DNA from: Thermoplasmata archaeon | Lineage (GTDB): Archaea; Thermoplasmatota; Thermoplasmata; RBG-16-68-12 | Length of the DNA: 10,078 nt | NCBI GenBank assembly: GCA_013329855.1 | Contig: DUJI01000263.1 | Span: 1-10,078, forward strand | Reading direction: 5' to 3' | Part shown: piece after piece, positions 1-6,066 of the stretch | Numbering within the stretch: the first letter of the stretch is position 1 | How the letters are laid out: every line of letters starts with the position of its first letter | Made by a program: the position numbers and the translations under genes | The notes under the pieces: generated by a model | The model's database searches: none | What the model was told of the DNA's origin: nothing | What the model saw: the letters and a program-made list of their open reading frames with translations, nothing else

Positions 1-1
1 C

Positions 2-160
2 GGACGGACCGCGCCACCGGGGAAGCGGATGGGCCACGCGGGCGCCATCATCCAGGGGAACATGGGCACCGCGGAGTCCAAGGTCAAGGCGTTCAACGAC
101 GCGGGCGTGCCCGTGGCCGACTATCCGGTGGACATCGCGAAGCTCCTGGCCGACACCTGA
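2..160 (+). CDS. sucD: Succinyl-CoA ligase (ADP-forming) alpha subunit, C-terminal end (partial)
   Basis: Only the last 52 codons are in the window; the frame runs in from the left edge and stops at TGA 158-160. The segment [20 protein letters not shown] is the conserved end of the SucD/CoA-ligase alpha subunit: the [10 protein letters not shown] stretch follows the phosphohistidine domain, and a GTAxxK helix comes next. The family enzyme interconverts succinyl-CoA and succinate with nucleotide phosphorylation in the TCA cycle, with SucC as the beta subunit. SucC and the CoA-binding and active-site His regions lie outside the window. The protein ends in ...DIAKLLADT, a normal length for the family C-terminus. 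The next transcription unit, led by a riboswitch, starts within about 40 bp, so no gene is missing between them. Confidence 0.93.
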   Translation, partial: GRTAPPGKRMGHAGAIIQGNMGTAESKVKAFNDAGVPVADYPVDIAKLLADT

Positions 161-198
161 TGTCGAACAAACGTTCATCTAGCCGCCACGGATGGCCA

Positions 199-286
199 TA
201 TCGGGGAGCCCAGAAGGGCTGAGAGTATCCCGAATGAGGGATAGACCCGTGGAACCTGATCCCGGTCATGCGGGCGTAGGGAGCAA
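199..286 (+). promoter_or_regulatory. TPP riboswitch (THI element)
   Basis: The conserved THI-box blocks occur in order: CGGGGAGCC (202-210), GGGCTGAGA (216-224), ACCCGTGGAACCTGATC (245-261) and GCGTAGGGA (274-282). Stems can be drawn by eye: P2 CGGG 202-205 with CCCG 246-249; P3 AGCCC 207-211 with GGGCT 216-220; an extra P3a TATCCC 226-231 with GGGATA 238-243; P4 CCT 255-257 with AGG 278-280; P5 CCCG 261-264 with CGGG 271-274. P1 is not evident, because the bases flanking the core pair poorly. The aptamer binds thiamine pyrophosphate in the nascent mRNA and would lower expression of the two downstream genes when TPP is plentiful. It ends about 45 bases before the start at 330. No poly-T terminator follows, so control at translation is more likely than attenuation (inference). 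Confidence 0.95.
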
Positions 287-301
287 GCGGACCTTGTCAG
301 C

Positions 302-326
302 CCGGGGACCCTGAGGAGTCTCCCGG
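302..326 (+). promoter_or_regulatory. Candidate riboswitch expression platform: hairpin around the Shine-Dalgarno site
   Basis: CCGGGGA (302-308) can pair with TCCCGG (321-326), with one bulged G. This puts the likely ribosome binding site GAGGAG (313-318) in the loop, 11 bases before the ATG at 330. A hairpin next to the start, just after a TPP aptamer, is what a translational expression platform would need. I could not find a convincing alternative pairing between this stem and the aptamer, so the switching partner is unknown. Confidence 0.4.
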
Positions 327-329
327 ACG

Positions 330-1394
330 ATGACGGATGTGCACACGCCGAAGTACCCCATGGGCAAGATCAGCCGAGCGTTCTTCGAGACCGTGATCTC
401 ACGGAACCTCGGAGCAAGACGGAAGGACATCGAGAAGGGACCCGCCAACGGCGTGGACGTCGGCGTGGTGAGGCTGCCCGGCGGCCGCGCGATGATCTCC
501 ACGACGGACCCCATCTACATTGTCCCGCCGTATGGGTGGGAACGGGCCGCCTGGTTCGACTTCCACATCCTGGCGTCCGACCTGACGACGTCCGGCGTCG
601 CGCCCCAGTACGCCACGATGGACTGGAACCTGCCCATGGACATCGAGGACGACCAGATCGAGACTATGCTCCGGGTCATGAATCGCGAGGCGAGGAAGTA
701 CGGCACCGCCATCGTCACGGGGCACACGGGCCGTTACGAGGGGTGCGCGTACCCCATGGTGGGCGGCGCGACGTTACTCGCTGTCGCCCCCGCGAACGGT
801 TGGGTCACCTCGGACATGGCCCGCCCCGGGAACCGCCTCCTCGTGACGAAGACCGCGGCCCTCGAGGCCACCGCGATCCTCTCGAACACGTTCGGGGAAA
901 TCACCGCGAGGCACCTCTCGCCCGAGAAGACCGCACGGGCGCAGGCCCTCTTCGAGTCCATGAGCACGGTGGACGATGCGCTCTCCGCGGTTGCCGCCGC
1001 GGGCCTTCGAAAGGACGGCGTCTGGGCCATGCACGATGCCACGGAGGGCGGCGTGCGGAACGCGGTCTGGGAGATGTCCCAGGCCTCGGGCCTCGGCGTG
1101 GACGTCGACTTGGCCGCGGTGCCCGTGGATCCCGCGGTCGCGGAGGTCTGCCGCGTCTTTGGCATGGAGCCGCTCGACGCCATCAGCGAGGGCACGCTCC
1201 TCCTCGCCGTGCATCCCGACACAAGTGAGCGAGTCATCGCGAGATTGAAGCGCAGGGGAATCCTTGCCGTCGACATCGGGGCCTTCACCAAGAAGGGCGG
1301 ACCGTGCAGGGACCGCGGGGCGGTCTTCGGGCCGCCCGAGCGGGATCCCTTCTGGGTCGCCTTCAGTCGGGCCCTGTCCGGGGAGATCGCCTGA
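330..1394 (+). CDS. AIR synthase-related (PurM/HypE/ThiL superfamily) protein in a thiamine operon; possible ThiL-like kinase
   Basis: A 354-residue protein with the two-domain fold signature of the PurM/ThiL/HypE/SelD superfamily, which binds ATP at a dimer interface. Recognisable blocks are GPANGVDVGVV (37-47), STTDPI (57-62), HILASDLTTSGVAPQ (79-93), VTGHTGRYEG (129-138) and the C-domain turn HDATEGGV (235-242). Asp residues at 43, 60 and 84 are plausible Mg-ATP ligands. It is not a textbook ThiL: the usual GGDT is TGHT here, and the DLSDGL and GGEDYE motifs are missing. HDATEGG resembles the HDPTRGG of HypE, but the C-terminal Cys that HypE uses for hydrogenase cyanide-ligand synthesis is absent and no hydrogenase genes are near. 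It lies between a TPP riboswitch and ThiE, so a thiamine role, perhaps thiamine-phosphate kinase, is the best inference. ATG 330 has GAGGAG 11 bases upstream. Superfamily sure, substrate unsure. Confidence 0.85.
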   Translation: MTDVHTPKYPMGKISRAFFETVISRNLGARRKDIEKGPANGVDVGVVRLPGGRAMISTTDPIYIVPPYGWERAAWFDFHILASDLTTSGVAPQYATMDWNLPMDIEDDQIETMLRVMNREARKYGTAIVTGHTGRYEGCAYPMVGGATLLAVAPANGWVTSDMARPGNRLLVTKTAALEATAILSNTFGEITARHLSPEKTARAQALFESMSTVDDALSAVAAAGLRKDGVWAMHDATEGGVRNAVWEMSQASGLGVDVDLAAVPVDPAVAEVCRVFGMEPLDAISEGTLLLAVHPDTSERVIARLKRRGILAVDIGAFTKKGGPCRDRGAVFGPPERDPFWVAFSRALSGEIA

Positions 1395-2041
1395 ACGCGG
1401 GACCGAGCCGGCGCGGGAAGTGGAAGCTGAGCGGCGTCTATCTGGTGACTTCGCCCAAGCGCCCGGTAGGCGGCATGGTCGACATCGTGCACGCCGCCCT
1501 CGACGGCGGCGTGTCCCTGGTCCAATTCCGGGACAAGGGCCAGTACACCGCGGTCGAGCGGGAGGAGGCTTGCCGCATCCTCATCGGTCTGTGTCACGAT
1601 CGAAACGTGCCTCTCATCGTGAACGACGATCCGCAGCTGGCTCGTCGCGTCGGGGCAGATGGCGTGCACCTCGGCCGCGAGGACCCTTCGCCGCGGATCG
1701 CGCGGGCGTTGCTCGGACCCGATGCGCTCGTGGGCGTGACGGTGTACGGAAAGGCGGGCGAGGAGGCGTCCGCGGAGGTCGCCGGCGCGGACTACCTCGG
1801 CATCGGACCGTTCTTCCCCAGCCCCACGAAGCCCGAGGAGCCCGAGATGCCGCTCCACGTGCTGGACGCCGTGGTCCACCGGGCGAAGCTCCCCGTGTTC
1901 GCCATCGGGGGCATCGACGCGACGCGCGCCGCACAGCTGGCCCGCCACGGCGTGGCCGGCGTGGCCGTGGTCTCCGCCATCATGGACGCCGAGGACCCGG
2001 AACGCGCCACCCAACTGATCCGGCAAGCGTTCCTTCGTTGA
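1304..2041 (+). CDS. thiE: Thiamine-phosphate synthase (ThiE); start uncertain
   Basis: ThiE joins HMP pyrophosphate and thiazole phosphate to give thiamine phosphate. The TIM-barrel motifs are present in order: GVYLVTS (first strand, from about 1433), VQFRDKG (about 1520), IVNDDPQLARRVGADGVHLG (about 1616-1673, the substrate and Mg site), GVTVYG, ADYLGIGPFFPSPTKP (about 1788-1835, the phosphate and pyrophosphate loop) and FAIGGI (about 1900). The barrel of about 200 residues is complete. The given start, GTG 1304, is the nearest conventional in-frame codon upstream, but it lies 91 bp inside the preceding gene and adds a low-complexity extension of about 40 residues unlike the family. No ATG, GTG or TTG lies between it and the first strand. 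A CTG at 1391, overlapping the upstream TGA, has GGGGAG five bases before it and gives a family-like length. Expression is coupled to the upstream gene and the riboswitch. Confidence 0.93.
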   Translation: MQGPRGGLRAARAGSLLGRLQSGPVRGDRLNAGPSRRGKWKLSGVYLVTSPKRPVGGMVDIVHAALDGGVSLVQFRDKGQYTAVEREEACRILIGLCHDRNVPLIVNDDPQLARRVGADGVHLGREDPSPRIARALLGPDALVGVTVYGKAGEEASAEVAGADYLGIGPFFPSPTKPEEPEMPLHVLDAVVHRAKLPVFAIGGIDATRAAQLARHGVAGVAVVSAIMDAEDPERATQLIRQAFLR

Positions 2042-2099
2042 GGCCCGGGCCGCCATGACCGTCGGACCGGGACGGCCAGGGGTCGGTTCCCCCGAGTCC

Positions 2100-2111
2100 G
2101 CATTATCATTA
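2100..2111 (+). promoter_or_regulatory. Candidate TATA box for the oxidoreductase gene
   Basis: CATTATCATTA is the only A+T-rich patch in the 123 bp between thiE and the next gene, and it is followed by a T-rich ACTTTCCTTT. Transcription starting about 25 bp on would leave a leader of roughly 30 bases; a weak GGAG lies 15 bases before the ATG. The T-rich stretch could also serve as the thiE terminator. Just after the thiE stop are a perfect GGCCCGGGCC palindrome (2042-2051) and a CCGTC/GACGG hairpin. Confidence 0.35.
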
Positions 2112-2164
2112 CTTTCCTTTCGGAGCGTTCATCGGCCCCGCGGGCGGAGACCGGGTCGATTTCC

Positions 2165-3535
2165 ATGCCCGAGCAGAGGCCTCCCAAGAAGGCTCCACTT
2201 AACCCGAAGCGCACGCCGATCCACGAGAACGACCCGATGGAGCGGCGCGGACTGTTCGTCGAGGCCCTCATCCCCTACACCCGGGAGGAGGCCATCCTCG
2301 AGGCCCAGCGGTGCATCCAGTGCGGGAGGCCTTGGTGCACGGACGAGTGCCCGATCCACCAGGACGCGCGCGGCTACATCAAGCTCATGGCCGCGGAGGA
2401 TTTCAACGGCGCCCGTGACCTGATCCTGCGGGACAACCCGCTCGCCTCGTGCCTCGGCGACGTCTGCTACCACTACTGCGAGTCCGTCTGTCCCATCACG
2501 AAGCGCGGCGAGGCCATCGCGGTCCGGCACCTGAAGCGGGCCGCGATGATGTACGCGGACCCCGCGAAGCCGTACGCACCCGTGGTGCCCACGAACGGCA
2601 TGCGGGTCGCCGTGATCGGCGGCGGTCCGGCCGGCCTCATGAACGCCTGGGTCCTGGGCCAGCGCGGCTACGACGTCACCGTGTTCGAGTCCTCGGATCG
2701 ACTCGGCGGCCTCATGACCCAGACCATCCCCGCCTACCGGCTCACGGACGAGACGTTCCAGGAGGACATGGCCCGCTTCGCGAACCTCCCCGTGCATTTC
2801 GTGTTCCACGCGGAGTTCCCCAAGGCGCTCGACATGGACGAGCTGCTCAAGGAGTTCGACGCGGTCTTCGTGAGCATCGGGACGCACAAGTCCCGCGGCC
2901 TCGGGATCCCGGGAGAGGACCTGGACGGCGTGTACTCCGCCCTGAGCTACCTGAAGGAGTCCAAGCGCGGCGAGCGCCGATCGATCCGGCCCCGGGTCGT
3001 CGTCATCGGCGGCGGTGACGTCGCCATGGACTCCGCGCGATCCGCGTTCCGCCACGGCGCGCAGGAGGTCACGGTCCTCTACCGCCGCAGCCGCGAGGAG
3101 ATGCCCGCGGACGACCAAGAAATCAAGGAGGCCATGGACGAGGGCGTGAAGTTCCAGTTCCTCGTCGCGCCGCTGAAGTTCCTCGGGACGAAGCGACTCG
3201 AGGGCGTTGAACTGCAGCCCATGGAACTCGGGCCACCCGATGAGAGCGGGCGGCGCCGGCCCATGCCCGCGAAGACGCCTCCCGTCACGATGGGCTGCGA
3301 CGCCGCGATACTCGCCGTGAGCCAGGAGGCAGACCTCGAGGTCCTGCCCAGGGACCTGGAGATCAAGCTGGCCAAGGACGGCACGCTCCAAGCAGACCCG
3401 GAGACGGGCGCGACGAAGCGCTCGGGCGTGTATGCTGGCGGCGGCGCGAGCGTGGTGCACGCCATGGCCGCGGGCAAGCGCGCGGCCCTCGCCATGGACG
3501 CGTACATGCTCGCGAAGAAGAACCGGGCGTCGTGA
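2165..3535 (+). CDS. Glutamate synthase small subunit-like FAD/NAD(P) oxidoreductase
   Basis: A 456-residue flavoprotein of the GltD / archaeal GltA-SudA / NfnB family. Two Cys clusters at the N-terminus, C50-C53-C58-C62P and C96-C101-C105-C109P, match the 4Fe-4S ligation region of GltD-type proteins. The first Rossmann loop VAVIGGGPAG (148-157) binds FAD and the second, VVIGGGDVAMD (279-289), binds NAD(P)H; YRRSREEMPA, typical of the family, follows. Family members pass electrons between NAD(P)H and a partner such as the glutamate synthase large subunit, ferredoxin or sulfide/polysulfide. No partner gene is next to it, so the acceptor is open; some archaeal homologues act alone. The second FAD motif near the C-terminus, usually AGGD followed by a short linker and GxxxVxxA, reads AGGGASVVHA (424-433), lacking the Asp and about four residues. 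ATG 2165 gives the usual N-terminal lead before the first Cys. Confidence 0.9.
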   Translation: MPEQRPPKKAPLNPKRTPIHENDPMERRGLFVEALIPYTREEAILEAQRCIQCGRPWCTDECPIHQDARGYIKLMAAEDFNGARDLILRDNPLASCLGDVCYHYCESVCPITKRGEAIAVRHLKRAAMMYADPAKPYAPVVPTNGMRVAVIGGGPAGLMNAWVLGQRGYDVTVFESSDRLGGLMTQTIPAYRLTDETFQEDMARFANLPVHFVFHAEFPKALDMDELLKEFDAVFVSIGTHKSRGLGIPGEDLDGVYSALSYLKESKRGERRSIRPRVVVIGGGDVAMDSARSAFRHGAQEVTVLYRRSREEMPADDQEIKEAMDEGVKFQFLVAPLKFLGTKRLEGVELQPMELGPPDESGRRRPMPAKTPPVTMGCDAAILAVSQEADLEVLPRDLEIKLAKDGTLQADPETGATKRSGVYAGGGASVVHAMAAGKRAALAMDAYMLAKKNRAS

Positions 3536-3548
3536 GCGCGCGACGGAA

Positions 3549-3566
3549 ACGCGCGTGCGCGCGCGT
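3549..3566. other. Alternating purine-pyrimidine palindrome (hairpin or Z-DNA candidate)
   Basis: ACGCGCG (3549-3555) and CGCGCGT (3560-3566) form a perfect 7-bp inverted repeat around TGCG, and bases 3549-3567 alternate purine and pyrimidine without a break. It lies just after the stop of the upstream oxidoreductase and about 55 bp before the topoisomerase TATA box. It could act as the 3' hairpin of the upstream transcript, although no T-run follows, or as a supercoiling-sensitive site. Confidence 0.5.
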
Positions 3567-3620
3567 GGAGAAACGCTTCTGCACATGGAGAACGACGAGC
3601 TCCGCGAGCCACCCCCAAAT

Positions 3621-3630
3621 GGTTAAATAA
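3621..3630 (+). promoter_or_regulatory. Archaeal TATA box of topA (leaderless promoter)
   Basis: GGTTAAATAA stands out in a G+C-rich setting and is preceded by CCAAAT, which could be the purine-rich TFB recognition element. Its centre is about 29 bp before the GTG at 3655, so the transcript would start at or within a few bases of the start codon. No Shine-Dalgarno site is present, as expected for a leaderless mRNA. Confidence 0.75.
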
Positions 3631-3654
3631 CTCCCCTCGCGTGCGACGAGGGTC

Positions 3655-6066
3655 GTGCGGCAACTCATCGTCACCGAGAAGTTCAACGCCGCGGTGCGCA
3701 TCGCCACCATCCTGAGCGACGGGAAGGCGAAGCGGTCCTACGTGGACGGCGCCCCTGTGTTCGAGTGGGCGAAGGGGCAAGACCGCTACCAGGTCGTCGG
3801 CCTGCGGGGCCACATCATCAACCTGGACTATCCGGACACGCTCAACGACTGGCAGCGGACGGATCTCAAGGAACTCATCTGGGCCGAGCCGCAGAAGGTG
3901 GTCACCGCGGGGAAGATCGCCGCGGCGCTCAAGACCCTCGGCTCCCAGGCCGACGAGGTGGTCATCGCGACGGACTTCGACCGCGAGGGCGAGCTGATCG
4001 GCGTCGAGGCCCTCGAGATCATCCGGTCCGTGAAGTCCGACGTGCGCGTGAAGCGGGCGCGTTTCAGCGCCCTGACGAAGTGGGACATCGAGCGGGCGTT
4101 CAACGAGCTGGCCGAGGTGGACTTCCTCCTGGCCGCGTCCGCGGAGTCCCGACAGGCGCTGGATCTCACCTGGGGCGCGGTCCTGACGCGCTTCCTCTCC
4201 CTGGCCTCGAAGCAGGTCGGGAAGGACTTCCTCTCCGTGGGCCGCGTGCAGAGCCCCACGCTCGCGCTCATTGTGGACCGCGAGCGCGACATCGAAGACT
4301 TCGTCCCCGAGGACTACTGGACCCTCCACGCGAAGTTCTCCAAGGAGGTCGAGGGACAGCCCGCGGAATTCACGGCGGACCACGAGCACGGCCCCTTCTG
4401 GGCGCGCCGCGAGGCGGAGGCCGCGCGGGCCCAGGCCGAGACGGCCTCGAAGGGGACGGTCCTCGAGTACATCCAGAACGAACGCGAAGAGCATCCCCCG
4501 CCGCCCTTCAACACGACGATGTTCGTGTCCGAGGCGAACCGCCTCGGCTTCAGCGCCGCCGCAGCGATGAAGATCGCGGAGGACCTCTACCAGGGCGGCT
4601 ACATCTCCTACCCGAGGACGGACAACACGGTCTATCCGTCGACCGTGAACCTCCGATCCGTCCTCGAGAAGCTCATGGAATCCCCGTTCGCGGAGGAGGC
4701 GCGGGAGCTCGCGAGCCAGGAGCACATCCGCCCGAGCCGCGGGCGCACCCAGGCCACGGACCACCCGCCCATCTACCCCGTGACGGGCGCGACTCGGGAG
4801 AAGATCAAGCGGGAGGACCACTGGCGCATCTACGAGCTCGTCGTGCGGCGGTTCTTCGCGACGGTCGCGCCGAACGCCGTCGCCCTGGCGTCCGAGGCGA
4901 GGATCGACCTGGCGGGGCAGGCCTTCAAGGCGGAAGGCTACGTCATGCGGTCCCTGGGCTGGCGGAAGTACTACCCCTACTGGCAGGTGCGCGAGGCCCA
5001 CCTCCCGATCCTCGTGGTGCAGGAGCAACTCGACCGCGTTGGACCCGTCGAGGTCCACGAGGACCGGACGAAGCCGCCCGCGCGGTACTCGGAAGGTTCC
5101 CTGATCCAGGAGATGGAGCGGCTCGGCCTCGGCACGAAGTCGACGCGGCACGAGATCATCAAGAAGCTCTACGACCGCAAATTCATCGAGGGGAGGTATC
5201 CCAAGCCGACCATCGGGGGCCGCGCGGTCGTCCAGGCTCTGGAGGACCACGCCCAGCACATCACGCAGCCCGAGATGACGGCCCACCTCGAGGGGGAAAT
5301 GGAGAGCATCGCCCGCGGCGTGCTCGAGCCCAGAGTGGTCGTTCAGAACTCCCAGGAGATGCTCACGGAGATCCTCGAGACCCTGGAGAAGAACCGCGAG
5401 GCGATCGGCCAGGAGATCGCGGCCGCCCTGCGCGAGCAGAACTACATCGGGAAGTGCAACGTCTGCAAGGAGGGCAACCTCGTCGTGCTCCGCTCGCGGC
5501 GCGGGAGGCGGTTCCTTGGCTGCGACCGCTACCCCCTCTGCCGGAACGCACATGCGCTCCCCCAGACCGGCGTGATCCAAGGAGCGGAGCAGAACTGCCC
5601 GGAATGCGGCTCGCCCCTGATCCAGCTCGCGGACCGCGGACGCACGACGACGTTCTGCGTCGCCTCGGACTGCCCCACGGTGCGGGAGAAGAACTTCATC
5701 GGCAAGTGCGACAAGTGCGGGACGGGCGAGCTGACCATCCGTCACGGCTCCTACGGGAAGCGGTTCGTCGGCTGCTCGAACTACCCGGACTGCCGGAACT
5801 CCTATCCCCTCCCCGGTCGCGGACTCATCCTCCCGACAGCGGACCGATGCAAGGCCTGCGGTCATCCCGTCGTGAAGGTCATCATGCGGGGACGGCCGCC
5901 GTGGATCCTCTGCCTGAACATGGACTGCCCCGCGAAGAACGGGCGGGGGAAGAAGACCGCGGCCAAGAGCGCCCCCGGAGCGAAGAAAGCATCCAAGAGG
6001 AAGGCCTCATCCCGCAAGAAGAAGGCCGAACCCGCGCCCGTCGAGGCCGAAGTCGCCTCCGGCTAG
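3655..6066 (+). CDS. topA: DNA topoisomerase I (type IA, archaeal), with four zinc ribbons
   Basis: An 803-residue type IA topoisomerase, which relaxes negative supercoils by transient cleavage of one strand. The toprim domain starts at LIVTEKFNAAVRIA and carries the Mg-binding DFDREGE (107-113). The helix with LDLTWGAVLTRFLS, LSVGRVQSPTLALIVDRE, the active-site loop ISYPRTD with catalytic Tyr319, the DHPPIYPV loop and LGLGTKSTRHEIIKKLY follow in the usual order. The C-terminus holds four Cys4 zinc ribbons starting at about C601, C648, C685 and C732; ribbons 1-2 and 3-4 are a tandem repeat with an 84-residue period. After residue 763 comes a Lys/Ala-rich tail with KKTAAK, KRKASSRKKK and an acidic end, probably disordered and DNA-binding. 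GTG 3655 is chosen because the protein opens directly with the conserved first strand and fits the TATA box. No helicase domain is fused, so it is not reverse gyrase. Confidence 0.97.
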   Translation: MRQLIVTEKFNAAVRIATILSDGKAKRSYVDGAPVFEWAKGQDRYQVVGLRGHIINLDYPDTLNDWQRTDLKELIWAEPQKVVTAGKIAAALKTLGSQADEVVIATDFDREGELIGVEALEIIRSVKSDVRVKRARFSALTKWDIERAFNELAEVDFLLAASAESRQALDLTWGAVLTRFLSLASKQVGKDFLSVGRVQSPTLALIVDRERDIEDFVPEDYWTLHAKFSKEVEGQPAEFTADHEHGPFWARREAEAARAQAETASKGTVLEYIQNEREEHPPPPFNTTMFVSEANRLGFSAAAAMKIAEDLYQGGYISYPRTDNTVYPSTVNLRSVLEKLMESPFAEEARELASQEHIRPSRGRTQATDHPPIYPVTGATREKIKREDHWRIYELVVRRFFATVAPNAVALASEARIDLAGQAFKAEGYVMRSLGWRKYYPYWQVREAHLPILVVQEQLDRVGPVEVHEDRTKPPARYSEGSLIQEMERLGLGTKSTRHEIIKKLYDRKFIEGRYPKPTIGGRAVVQALEDHAQHITQPEMTAHLEGEMESIARGVLEPRVVVQNSQEMLTEILETLEKNREAIGQEIAAALREQNYIGKCNVCKEGNLVVLRSRRGRRFLGCDRYPLCRNAHALPQTGVIQGAEQNCPECGSPLIQLADRGRTTTFCVASDCPTVREKNFIGKCDKCGTGELTIRHGSYGKRFVGCSNYPDCRNSYPLPGRGLILPTADRCKACGHPVVKVIMRGRPPWILCLNMDCPAKNGRGKKTAAKSAPGAKKASKRKASSRKKKAEPAPVEAEVASG

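Noticed and set aside
330..1394. HypE (hydrogenase maturation) as the identity of the first thiamine-operon gene.
   Set aside because: HDATEGG is HypE-like, but the required C-terminal Cys motif is absent and the context is a TPP riboswitch plus thiE, not hydrogenase genes.
734..2056. A minus-strand open frame of about 440 codons opposite the thiamine genes.
   Set aside because: No recognisable domain, and it is antisense to two genes with clear family motifs.
2055..2423. An ATG-led plus-strand frame starting just after thiE.
   Set aside because: Arg/Ser/Pro-rich composition and it overlaps the real oxidoreductase start in another frame; no motif or ribosome binding site.
3079..5865. A minus-strand open frame of about 928 codons opposite topA and the oxidoreductase gene.
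   Set aside because: It is the mirror of G+C-rich codon use in the real genes: Arg/Leu/Val/Glu/His-rich, no family motif, and it spans two well-identified plus-strand genes.
3655..6066. Reverse gyrase instead of topoisomerase I.
   Set aside because: There is no N-terminal helicase-like domain; the protein starts directly with the toprim strand.
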